This document shows positions 21,161 to 31,639 of a DNA stretch of 60,000 nucleotides, in pieces (position 1 is the first letter of the stretch; each line of letters begins with the position of its first letter). The stretch is from Phoronis australis (lineage: Eukaryota > Phoronida > Phoronidae). The notes beneath the pieces are model-generated. The model did no database searches. It worked only from the letters and a program-made list of their open reading frames with translations, and was not told where the DNA came from. A program made the position numbers and the translations under genes. Location: contig NMRA01000069.1 in assembly GCA_002633005.1 (NCBI GenBank), forward strand, positions 98,203 to 158,202, written 5' to 3'.

Positions 21161-24100
21161 CTTTGCTTCTTCCGTCGTCGCAATTCTGACCGTAGACGAG
21201 TGCCATGTGTTGCCTTGATTACCAGACTTTTGGAACATCACGGTTTCTTCACCACTTTTCGTCACCAAGCACAGCGTAAGACTCCCCATCTTTTTTTTGC
21301 CAAACATGTGCCATCGGAAGGAAAGTGTAAATGCACCGGCTGAAAAATATAGAACATGTGCCACAAATGCGACGAGTTCGAACACCGGCGGAGGGCGACG
21401 CAATTTTCGCGGGAACCAGTCAGGCATCAATCTCCAGTACAACGCCGCGATGAATATTTCAGCAAAGGCCCGTAACGTTTGATTTATGTTTCATGCATTA
21501 CGTTCTTCATTTGGACGAACGACCATGTCCATCGTGTACATGTATTATTGCACTACTTTTCTCGTAAACTTGAAAATCACTCCACGGCACCACAACTGCC
21601 ATAATTCTTTTCGTGTGTTTTTGAAAGAAATGGAACATTGAATACATTTCTCATTTCCCAGCTTGTGAGTACTTTGCATCAGGATCAGACAAAGCATGAG
21701 TTCAATTTTGATTGGGTTAAATAGAACATTTCACGTCATTGCGTTTACGCAATAAATACGTTAGGAATTCAACTCAAGATATTTCATCACCGTACCTGGA
21801 AAGTATTCAGTGTATATCTTGGCTTCGGATTTTTTTTTAATCTTATCCATTTCCGCGTAGATATATGGTGTGCACATATACCCGCAGTCAGGGCCTGTAC
21901 CTTGGGTTGGCGTAGAACCCTGGAAATAGTTGATAATGTGTTAACCAGTAGCTTGCAGCACAATAATATCTTTTAAATCTCAAAGTACACTGTAAACAGC
22001 ACTACATTTTCTGTTTGTCAAAACGCAAGTTGTCCGGAAATCCCAGTCTAAAAAGTTCTTACGTTCGTGCTTATTCCACAGTTTGAATGCATAACGCCTA
22101 GATCCCATCTCAAAATTTATTCACAGTCATTGCAATACGACAGACATACTTAAAAACATTCGACTAATGTCCACAACAAGAATGCTTAAAACCACATGCG
22201 CATTATATCACAACCTATTACTACAATCTAACATAAAAGTGTCGTACAAAAGATGAAAACAAGCTAAATCAACAGATCAGTGATGCATACAGTAAACTGA
22301 TATTTAAACATGCATTTAGAAGAAAATTTGCGCCTGGTAGAATCGTTAATTAAACAACGAAGTGTGTATTTAAAAAACAATCCGCTCCATGGTTTTTGTC
22401 AAGTTATTTCATGTCTTGGGGGTAAGCTACCTCGCTGTCAAGATTGTCTTACGTTATTTGGTGTCCAGTCGAAGTCGTCATCGGTTGCTTGTGACCACCC
22501 GCAAAGGTCACCCTCGTCAAAGGAGCACGTTATATTATAACCACCTGAAAGCAAAAACTATATGTAGAATTTACAATTTTAATTTTTAGCATTAGCATTC
22601 AAAGGCATAAAAAATTAAATATTGCAAAAATAACCAGTTGGTAATATTAAAGTTAGTACGCTGTCTCAGTCTCCATGCACATCCGTGATGCTAGTGGAAA
22701 GCTCTACTAGAAGCTGGTGTTTTATCAGAGAGTCTTTGCGAGCCTTGAAACACAACTAAATTTTTTGTTTGAAAACTTTTTACGGAGTCGCTCTTAGTGC
22801 CGAAACAACACTGCAAGAAAAAAGATTGCTCCGACTCTGTATAAAGCTGAATCAAACAAAAAGGTTAGTCATGTTTTCAAAGAAGTTTGTGTAAACGAAG
22901 AACTACTACCAAACTATACCTAAATTGGGTCATTCAAAGTGACGATTAGTGGAACAACTTTCATAAGAATTCCATGGCCTAGCTTTTCTGGTGACATGAA
23001 GCGTAGCTACATTAAAATTTAAGGTTTTCTCGTTGGATTTTCGGTACTAATAATTGTTCGTTCGTATACCCTTCTTTGCAACTGTTTTTTATGTAGTCAG
23101 AGAAAGGTTTGTTTTCCTCATTGATAGCTTAGTATTATACGACAATAATATAAAGTTTAGGCAAGTGACTTAACGAGAGTTAATCATTGGCAACCTCCTG
23201 ATGGGTTCTTACTAGTCCAAGCGGATTGTTCTAAAACCTCGTCGACCTCTACACCCCACAACCCCCTCGACACACTACCCTCGACCAACAACCTTAACGA
23301 CTCACAACCACTTCGACTCACAACCCCCAACCACCCGCAACTCATGGCGCTTTTTGCAAATTTCAAAATCATATTACGTCTATGGGTGACTTTCCCATAA
23401 GACATACCAACAAGCAAATCTGCTCTGGCTTAGGTCTGGTGGTTAAATACATGAAGTGACACGGTTCTTCTAAACTTAGGGAGAGAGTACGATGACATGA
23501 ATGCACATAACTTTACATTTTTGTTATTTGTTTTCTGTTGCCTACACGTTTACAATATACTCCATGTAACGTTGAGATACTTTTTAGTCAACAGTTTTTT
23601 TTTCGAATTGTATTTACTGAAGCACTTTCATATTTGTCAGCTCTTAGCACTCTTCCAAAAATCTTGAATTTTCCATTCACTGAAGAGCAGACGAGAATGT
23701 TACACACTGATGGGAATGACATTTGCAACTTTGGAAGGTCGCGTTTTTTTTCTGTTTTTTGGATTTCAAACTTACCGAATCGACTCTCTTAAATTCAAAA
23801 AACAGGTTAAAGCCAGCAGAGCTCATGGGCAGACTCTTTGGTATTGCAAATCAGCGCTTACTTTTTGTTCAGATCGAATCGAGCTTGTGTAAAGTGGGTC
23901 GAGGATTTGGAAAGCCGTGGGTCGAGGGTGTCGCGAGTCGAGGGGTTCGTAAGGTTTGGGGGTCGAGGGGGTTTTAGAACAATCCAGTCCACGCCAACAG
24001 CTATGTTCAGGAGCTCCGTCCTTGTAGGTTGAAAACGCCTGAGATCATTACAAAATGGGATCGTCTGCAATCTTGGATGACACCTCTTCAACACGTACTT

Positions 24101-26830
24101 ACTTGCTGATGCCAATCGTTTCTGTGTGAAAAAAGAATAGTCAATTTTTACTCATACCAGACTACACAAACGGTAAACAACATGGCAAAACAATAAAAAA
24201 CTAAACTGAAGTGTGTAAAATATGATGACATAAAAAGATCAGGATTTTTTGACAGTCATTCTGAACAAGACAATTTAATAAACACATTCACTCACTATGC
24301 CACATGTCAAAAAGTGGCAGGTTTTAACTGCAAATATTATCTACATACACTTTTAAAGAATGCCGTCGGGACTCCGGGCGCCTTTGCGTCTCTGAATTAT
24401 TTAATATCTGGATCAGCGACAACACTGGTGATCAGCAAATGTAGAGTGAAAATATGGCTTTTCATCAATTAAGAAATAAGCTATGATTCAGGTAAGAACA
24501 CGCACTCAATGTCGGTTTTTAAACCTTTTTAAATGTTTTTTTTCTCTTCATTTTAGTTAAAATGTTATGAAATGGGATTTAACGTGGGTTACTTTATTGG
24601 AATTATGCTCATTCAACACTAGTCCAAATATTTTCAAAATCAAATGAATTTAATATGGATTTTTGATGTTTTTTTAGTTTGACTTGAATTTTAAGAAACG
24701 GACGATCGCCGCACAAAAAAAATCATGTTCGTTCAACGTTTCGTCTATTCTGTACATTAAAGAATCATAGGCCATTTAGGACCCCGCAGCATGCTACTGA
24801 CTCTGAATAACAAGCAGAGCTCAGTAACCCTGCAACTATGGTGATGACCAGCGACTTACTATTCCCTGTATCTCTTACTTGACTTCATGGATGTTACCTG
24901 AGCTGTAATATTGACACTTTCTGTCTTTTCTATATAATTAGCCTGATGATGTCTAATGAATAGACGAAACTTTGAACTAACATGAACTTTTTTATTTGTG
25001 CGGTGACCGTCCGTTTCTCAATCTTACTATGGCCAAAAACTTATCTTTTTGATGCTGCACTGTAACCTAAAATGGTCATCTGGGTGTGGGAGCACAGAAG
25101 GCTTGAAAGGAGATTGAAGATGCGTCGAATTGGGATGACAAGAAACAATTTCGATTGGACTGATTAACCTATATGCACCATTTGAACGAGTTCGCGACAG
25201 TGATCGATGTGTGGATGTAACACTTTCATCCAAAATATTCCAAGGTGTTTTGTTTTGTGTTTGTGTTCGTTTTTGGGAAAAAAATATCCCCATTGAGTGG
25301 TAGAACAATGATTGTTTTTGTGTGCAAGCCAGTGTTGCTGGGTTTAAAAAATGATCAACAGTTTTTCACTCTCAATGTGCTAGACCAGTTTGTCCAGTAC
25401 AGACTGTTTAGGTATAGAGTACTCAGGGTGCTCTTTTGGGAATAGATAGAAAATTGTTGTGTTATCGGCCTATGAAGTCTTTAGGCATTGTCGTAGCTGG
25501 GCGAAGACAAGGCTAACAAGACACAATCCGTCCGGACTCAGTTTAAGTGAACATTTCATAAAATTCTAGATATGGTCGGGATTTTTAGTCTCTGTAAAAT
25601 TCAACCATTTCTTTAACGGTAATCTCATATTTTCAAATGCCTGTGGAGCTATTACTTAAGTCTCATTATTTTCATTTTCTCGTGAATAAATCGTGGCGAT
25701 AGTAAAGGAGATGAGTTTTTAATACTTTAACAATGTGCGTTGCTTTTTTCTTTTCACGTTATTTTGTTGAATCGCAAAGCCCACGTTCCATGCAAACTTA
25801 AACCTGGTCCATCTCTAAAGCAAATTTGTAAACCCATCAAAGTGATGGTACTTCTGAGCCCAAATTGAACACAGGCCATAGTAGGTGCAGCCATTGGTGC
25901 AACTAATTAGGGAAATTTGAAGACTGAAGGTATATGAAAGAAGCCAGGAATAACTCGCAGTTCAGTAGAGACAGTTGCGGAGAGTGTCTTGGGACCACTT
26001 AGTGTTTCTTTGTAAAGATTGTTATACACTCTAGTTTCATGTCAAAGTAGATTACAGTGTACATGCAAATGACGCATTGTCTTGACTGCTAACGCTAGGA
26101 CGTGGAGCCGGTCTCAAAACTGGGTCGATTCTTTCAAAGATCCTATTTGTTTTGGTTCAAACCCTTAAAGGTATGTAATATCCTACAAAAAGGTTCAAAC
26201 TGGGCTAACTTCGGAACACCATATATCTCAAGAAAATCATTGAAAAATATGAATCTTTAAAATACTACGTTTGATGCACAGTAGCGGTTCTCTAAAAGTT
26301 GCAAGGAATTGGTTTGAATTGGTCCACGTTTGGATGAGAAATTCCGAGAAAAAGACGTTTAATTTGCATGAAACGAAAACGAAAATTGTGAGAGCGTTAC
26401 TCATATTCCACAACTGCGATATTAAACGAAATTTGTCCTGTTATTGATATATTTTTACCATTGATAAACTTCACCACTATCACATGGCCTCGTAACCCAG
26501 TGAGCGTCAGATTGTTAAATAGTAAAATTGAATTTGGCAGGCTTTCTGCTTTAATGGAAAATATACTTTTCTTGAGTTAACTTCTGTCGTTTTCCTATAG
26601 TTTCTGAATGCACAGACTTAAACTTCAAAACCTTGAACCAAATCCAATCATATTTTCTTTGACTTCTGCAAGCTTCAGTTAACTGCCATAGTTTGTTGTT
26701 ACCATTGTATCAAATTGAATCTCACCTTGTTGTCACTTCGCCGATGCAGTTCGCCGGCAGAGACAAGGAGCAGCACCCCTACTACTACAACAACCAATTG
26801 GAACCAACGAGCTTGCGTGATTGCGAACAT
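21161..26830 (-). CDS. Secreted MAM-domain protein, 5' part in five exons
   Basis: Coding exons on the minus strand are 26830-26726, 24121-24103 (only 19 bp), 22544-22453, 21919-21796 and 21339-21161. All borders are GT..AG and phases match (0, 1, 0, 1, 0). Exon 1 encodes a strong signal peptide (MFAITQARWFQLVVVVVGVL). Exons 3 to 5 encode most of a MAM domain in the family's order: CSFDEGDLCGWSQATDDDFD, DWTPNN, GTGPD, YIYAEM, then FTLSFRWHMFGKKKMGSLTL, FQKSGNQGNTWHSS. MAM domains mediate adhesion in receptor phosphatases, meprins and many invertebrate surface proteins. The end of the domain and any later exons are not found, so the full architecture is unknown. A TATTTAAA box (26868-26875, minus) lies close before the start. 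The exons carry no lesions. Introns hold the elements at 23223-23985 and 24695-25017. Confidence 0.82.
23223..23985. mobile_element. Inverted-repeat element with GTCGAG subterminal arrays, copy 1
   Basis: GGATTGTTCTAAAACC at 23223-23238 is repeated in reverse complement at 23970-23985. Just inside each end lie runs of CTCGAC / GTCGAG words with C-rich or G-rich spacers (23240-23340 and 23895-23970). AGTCCA sits next to both ends (23214-23219 and 23986-23991) and may be the target duplication, with a three-base offset unexplained. The interior is non-coding. It lies in an intron of the MAM gene. Confidence 0.55.
24695..25017. mobile_element. 323-bp foldback element with 53-57 bp inverted arms and a hammerhead-like motif
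   Basis: The left arm (24695-24747, from GAAACGGACGATCGCCGCAC) is matched in reverse complement by 24961-25017. The right arm begins with the last part of the motif CTGATGAT-GTCTA-ATGAA-TAGAC-GAAAC (24943-24970), the same kind of tail as in the Penelope-like element at 9741. The body is non-coding. It may be a non-autonomous derivative of a Penelope-like element carrying inverted copies of the terminal region. No target duplication was found. Confidence 0.55.
24943..24970 (+). ncRNA. Hammerhead-like motif with a perfect 5-bp stem
   Basis: CTGATGAT is followed by GTCTA, a five-base loop, TAGAC (perfect pairing) and GAAAC. Apart from one additional U after CUGAUGA, this reproduces the conserved core and stem II of a hammerhead ribozyme. 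I could not define helices I and III with confidence. Confidence 0.4.
26166..26480. repeat. Diverged interspersed repeat beginning TTAAAGGTATGT, copy 2
   Basis: It shares ordered words with 4605-4990, including the TTAAAGGTAYGT start, AAAAAGGTTCA, GGCTAACTTCGGAACA and GATGAGAAATTCCGA. It lies in intron 1 of the MAM gene. The right border is unknown. Confidence 0.4.
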
Positions 26831-27146
26831 CGTTTGAGTTATGGTGCGCTAGAAGCTTTGGCTACGGTTTAAATAGCGTTATTGTGTACGAGACGGCAGG
26901 AATTATGCGGATCAGCAGTCGGCTAATACTGACACATGTCTTTATGATATGGTGTCGGATAATAATTGATTGATAATTTGCAACGCCTAAGTCACGTCGC
27001 CAAAATGCATCTGTCGTCGCAGCTCATGTCAGCAAATTGCTCACTATACTTTTTACCAGGGAAGAACATGTATCTTTGGGGGCAATCTCTCATCTTTACA
27101 GCCAATGACGAGTCTCGTTTTGTGGCATGTAATGTGACACTCAACT

Positions 27147-27429
27147 CATGCTGCAGAATGAGGTCGCTTGGTTGTTTCATGCCAAGCTGGTCCTATGTAG
27201 GCTCAAGCTTTTACAACTTCCTAAATTGCCACACCTTCAGACTAGTGAAAATTGGGTCAGTGTGGTGGACCCAACTAGTCAAAATATGCTCAAATTGTCA
27301 CAACAGGTCAATTTTACGTGCATACCACAGTACAGGCCCAAACCTCTCACAATAACGAAAGATGTGTCAAAGGAATATTTTAGCTGTACAACCGCCAGAT
27401 TTAAGCAAGAATGTACATGCATAGATTGA
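27147..27429 (+). CDS. Possible terminal exon, function unknown
   Basis: An acceptor-like site (CTCATGCTGCAG) precedes an open frame reading NEVAWLFHAKLVLCRLKLLQ, later DPTSQNMLKLSQQ, and ending TARFKQECTCID before TGA at 27427-27429. The amino-acid mix looks coding-like, with a cysteine-bearing end, but I do not recognise a family. No upstream exon was linked to it. It could be a decayed exon of an unlinked gene or chance. Confidence 0.25.
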
Positions 27430-28342
27430 ATTTTTGTATTACACATTTGAATCATACTCCCTACGAGAATTATAATCTAAGCGACCAGCAAAATAGCGCG
27501 TTACATTATCACAATTAAAAGGCACCGGTTTGGGTTCAGTAGTCCGTAACTGGTTTCAAGATTATACACAGGGCGATACTTTGAAACAGGCCCCAAAAAT
27601 TTCTGTTTGCTAATATTGTTTTAGTTGAGTTAGGGACCCAAAAATTTACATAAATCTTCACAATCCTATTGCTAAAAACGCGCCCGCCCAAATTTTTGCT
27701 CAGTGCTGTTGATCAGTTGGTGTGTCGATTGTGCGCGCTCGACGGGTGTATTTGCATCATAGTTGTGCACTTTGGAAAGACTCATCGAGTTGTGCTGAGA
27801 TGCTGATAGGGGACATTTCCAGCACTAATATCAGAGTGCTTGTTTTGATCCTTGTAAGACCTTTTTCTCAATTATATCTTTCTCAGCTCAAAAACGCCAT
27901 CTTACAAACATTACTTCACTGTCAACCAAGTTTTGAAGTTCCTGCCTGTATTGGAAAAAATATTGGCAAAAGTTTGGGTCCTGTTTCGGGACACTCACCC
28001 TGCATATGTGCCTCTTTATGCATGAATAGGGCTTACTGTAAATAAAACTTGTTGAATTTAACTTCACATTTTCACTTCACTGATTATCCATTCTCTTTAA
28101 CCAAGACGGATAGGGGGGATAATACCAAGTTATCTTAAAATCCCTTAGGCCTATATCAGCCAATGGGGTCATAGGAGAAGTAATGCAATTTTGGGAACCT
28201 ATAAAGTGTAACATTCCGAATGTAAGGTCATGACACGTTTCCAACATGTACCGGAAATTTCCTTATATACGCCCATGACGGTTTTTGGGACATCCTGAAT
28301 TATGACTGACCGCCACAGGCCAAAAATGGGGATCCTTCTGAA
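27430..28342. other. Unassigned stretch
   Basis: An open frame at 27722-28045 shows no domain, and no splice-consistent exon is visible. I see nothing else. Confidence 0.3.
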
Positions 28343-28810
28343 ATCTCCTTGACCTCTTCGACCCTCACACCCCTCGACCNNNNNNCCCCCCCCCCCCCCG
28401 ACCCACGACCTGTGGTAGTAGAGGTGTCTGTGCCCTTTTTATTTATTTCACAATCTTTTCACGTCACTGGGTGAGTTTCCCATGATAGATACATGTACCA
28501 ACACGCGAGTGGGCTGTGGCTGAAATCTGGTGATTAAAAAGAGAAAGTGACGTGAGAACGCCGGTGGTCTTGAATAGCGCATTGTGAGTGCGCTATCGTT
28601 GCCACGGAAATAGTTCCACGAGCGGCTATCAAGGGCCCAGTTCTAATAAACTTAGGGAGAGAGTACGTTAACATGAATGTACATTTTTATTAGTTGCTTG
28701 ATACCGTATACTCGTTTACAACATACTCCATGCATGTATATCGTTGAAATCTTTTAGTTAACATTTTGTTTTTTCAAACTGTATTTTCTGGTAAAATTAC
28801 AGTTTTGTCG
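28343..28810. mobile_element. Inverted-repeat element with GTCGAG subterminal repeats, copy 2, partial
   Basis: The CTCGACC-rich start (28348-28405) is followed by the same sequence that follows the array in copy 1: the GTGAGTTTCCCAT word, ACATACC/ACCAACA, CTGGTG(A/G)TTAAA, AACTTAGGGAGAGAGTACG and ACATACTCCATG. It carries an extra piece near 28560-28630 with a perfect TAGCGCA...TGCGCTA hairpin. The array is interrupted by six N and 14 C (28380-28399), probably an assembly problem in the low-complexity repeat. Confidence 0.55.
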
Positions 28811-28906
28811 GTTCCTCGGACTCTGCAATTCTCCAGGGTATTGTAGGGCGGTATTCCCTTCTCACGGACGTTCATTCCCAGCTCCCGCCCAAATTTTTAT
28901 CTCGCG

Positions 28907-28910
<4 letters not shown>

Positions 28911-28945
<35 letters not shown>
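28911..28945. repeat. (TA)n microsatellite
   Basis: An uninterrupted TA dinucleotide tract of about 17 units lies directly beside the foldback hairpin at 28989. Confidence 0.95.
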
Positions 28946-28949
<4 letters not shown>

Positions 28950-28988
28950 ACATGGCGTAGTCGTTATCCCCCGTTATCTAGAGCCCGA

Positions 28989-29054
28989 GTGGATTTTGGA
29001 AAATTATCGCCCGAGGGGCGTTAGCCCCGAGGTTGGTAATTCTGCAAAATCCAC
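28989..29054. repeat. Nested hairpin repeat
   Basis: GTGGATTTTG...AATTA at the left pairs with TAATT..GCAAAATCCAC at the right, and the centre contains a second perfect stem GGGGC-GTTA-GCCCC. The whole 66-bp block can fold into one long hairpin. It may be a small foldback transposon end or a transcribed structure. Confidence 0.6.
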
Positions 29055-29585
29055 ATACTGAACGAGAAACATTGCAATGAATCGATCTACCTTTCTCTAC
29101 TCGCCTCGGCTTTGTAACTACTTTCTACGTTAGAGGCCCGGGATCGGAGGTCGTGACCTGTTTAAAAAGCCGAGCTATTTTTGTCAAATAATGCTTTTAC
29201 TCAAAACCAATTGAAAATTGAAAAAATAGAAGTAAAATGAATCTATAAATTAAGGTTTAGTAACTATTATACCTTACTACACAATTCATCAAGCTAAGCT
29301 TCGACCGGGAAAATATCGTCTGCTAAAGTAGGTTACCACAATAACTGAGTATAATGCTCAAATCAAAGGATCTCGACGACACGATACCCGCATTCAAATT
29401 GGAGATTGGTGAATTACAAGTTAGAGAACACGAACGAAAAATTTCACTGCATTAAAATATCGTTCTTATGGAAATTATGCGTATTATTTTTATAGCGTAT
29501 AAATGTCGGTACAATGCCCTTTGCTGAACATGCGATTGTTGCGCATGCTCATTTAAGTATTCTATTTTCACGTTCGATGACGTCA

Positions 29586-29660
29586 GCCTCTGAGTGGTGT
29601 AGTGGTAAAGTCGGCGACTCGAAACTCTAGAGGCCCGGGTTCGAAATCGGCCTCGGTTTC
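29586..29660 (+). repeat. tRNA-like sequence, probably a SINE head or tRNA pseudogene
   Basis: An A-box-like TGGTGTAGTGG and a B-box-like GGTTCGAAATC lie about 35 bp apart, the spacing of an RNA polymerase III type 2 promoter. The middle (GCGACTCGAAACTC) resembles the anticodon region of a serine tRNA. The acceptor stem does not close well, so it is more likely a SINE head or pseudogene than a working tRNA. Confidence 0.5.
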
Positions 29661-29929
29661 CCGCCAAAATGTTATCTCACTAGTGAGATCACTAAATGGG
29701 TTATTACTCGGCTGTATTTGTCCTCTGACGCTAATATTGTGGTATCAATTTACTTACTTGCACGCAGAATAACCTTACCACCGCATATCATTCCGTGCAA
29801 GGCGAACAGGGGTGCACAACCGTAGAATATGCTTCCGTAACACAGGAACAGCGTCCGCTAGAGAAAAATTTTGTGCGGGGACAAAAAATTTCCATTACCG
29901 GAGCTAGAACATTTCACTGCCGCGACTTA

Positions 29930-30120
29930 CGTTGTTGTAACAGTTTGCGCCGTCGTGACATTTTGGGCCTGTACAATAGACACATTGACACACTCAAAAT
30001 TGTTGCGACAATTTGGTTAAAAGTTGAAAATTTGGGCCTGCATCGCTGACACAAATTGTCGTAAATTTGAAGTTGTGACAATTTGGGGCGTTATGACCTC
30101 TTAGGCCTGCACATACATGT
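29930..30120. repeat. Imperfect tandem repeat, period about 68 bp
   Basis: The phrase TTTGGGCCTGTACA and its variants occur near 29964, 30033 and 30101, each preceded by GACAATTTGG-like or GTCGTGACA-like words. It is a short, diverged minisatellite of about three units. Confidence 0.5.
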
Positions 30121-31639
30121 TGTCACTGAAACGTTCTCGTGGTTCGTAATGTATATATTTGAGCGTTTTTAAGTGTGCAAAGAAAGGTATTTTGTTTATA
30201 ATTTCATTATCAAGCACTGCAGGTACGTTTTTTAATGTTTCTTCATGTTTCTATGCTCCCTCAGTTTCATGGTGTTGGGTATGACAAGAACTAATAATTC
30301 CCCTGTGTAATCTGATACCACAGAAGAATTTTGCTTAACAGGGAAATTAACAGTAAAATTAATGAAGCAACTTGGGAGATGAAAAACATCGAGAATTTGC
30401 ATAAATTATGCAAATCAACATAATTGGTCATTTTGCTTTAATGTGCTTGTAGTTGTCAGACACCACAAATAAACAGTGTCGATATCTGCGCACGTGGTTT
30501 TGTGGTCAATTAATTGAAAGAATTTGTACAATTTATGAAAATAAAGGTCGCAGTTGATGAAAATTCTGCTTCTCCTAATATCATTCATACGAATCACTAC
30601 GTGTAAACAAATTGGATATTCGCACATGTTTTAATGCTCCTTGGCTCTTCCCAGTCAAAGTGAGGCGGCAGGAAGGGACGTCCCCTCCCCCCAAGCAAGT
30701 TATAGTCGCGAGGGTAAAACAGTCGTAGCGAAGGGCGGGGATGGAGATGCCAACGGAGGAAAGGAAAACGCAGCGAAACGTGTAGAAGAGAGAAATTTTT
30801 GAAGAACCAGTGTTGAATTTTTTGTTTGCGAACCCTGAAGCGACATTTTTGGAGGCCCCCGGTTTTTTACATACACACTTCAAAAGTCAAGTGAAAACTG
30901 TCTTGCTCTGCAAAGATTTGATGAGGAAGTTGATTCAAATTTCCACTGCAAGAAAACATTTTAGGGTATGCAAAAGCTGTGTTTCTCCCGGAACCCCCTC
31001 TGGCAAGGGGTAATGGAATCATCTTTCGTTCCCCGTTTCTTTATTTCTTCGAACTTGTATATCATTTGGCACTGGAGCAGAGAAACAAGTGGGTGAATAC
31101 CTGGATGCAGTGGGTCCTCTTTTTAAACACAGGGGTCCAATAATCTACTTTTGCTGTTTGGGGGATGGATTGATTTGGAAATTAATGATTAAGCAGAACA
31201 CGGTGTCTGTCAATTAATAAATTAATTACACGTTGTCATTCCTATAAATGTCATCGTGACACCAATAGGTTTAGCTGAAGATTAATTAATTTCTTTTTAT
31301 ATATAGCCATTAGAAATCGGTTTAGTACTAAAGAGCTCATTAATATGATTTAAAATTTAATCCTGACCAACACGCGTCCGAAGCTGCTTATGGTAATAAA
31401 TGGTTTTAATTCAAACACATGAAGAGCATTATTAGAAGTTTATGTGTTGGCTGATGTCAGAAAATCGTCTACAATTCCGGTCCATTTCCGTGACCTTACT
31501 TCTTGTTCACGAACTATTCCTGAACGACAGGAGGAATTCCAACAGAACCAGACGGGATCGCTGAAGAAAGTAAGCGCTTTTCAGGTGACGTTTGCAAGTG
31601 TAAAACGTACAAAGTATCTTGACGCGGTGAAGAAAACTT
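30121..31639. other. Unassigned stretch
   Basis: Open frames here (for example 30810-31013 and 31444-31641) have no recognisable domain. A GTAAGC donor-like site follows the frame ending near 31571, without a convincing acceptor. I see no repeat except the start of the array at the right edge. Confidence 0.3.

Noticed and set aside
25027-25308. 93-codon minus-strand open frame in the MAM gene intron
   Set aside because: It looks protein-like in composition but has no recognised domain, no acceptor or donor in phase with the MAM exons, and begins beside a foldback element.
29586-29660. Functional tRNA-Ser gene
   Set aside because: The acceptor stem does not pair and the T-loop has an extra base; a SINE head or pseudogene is more likely.
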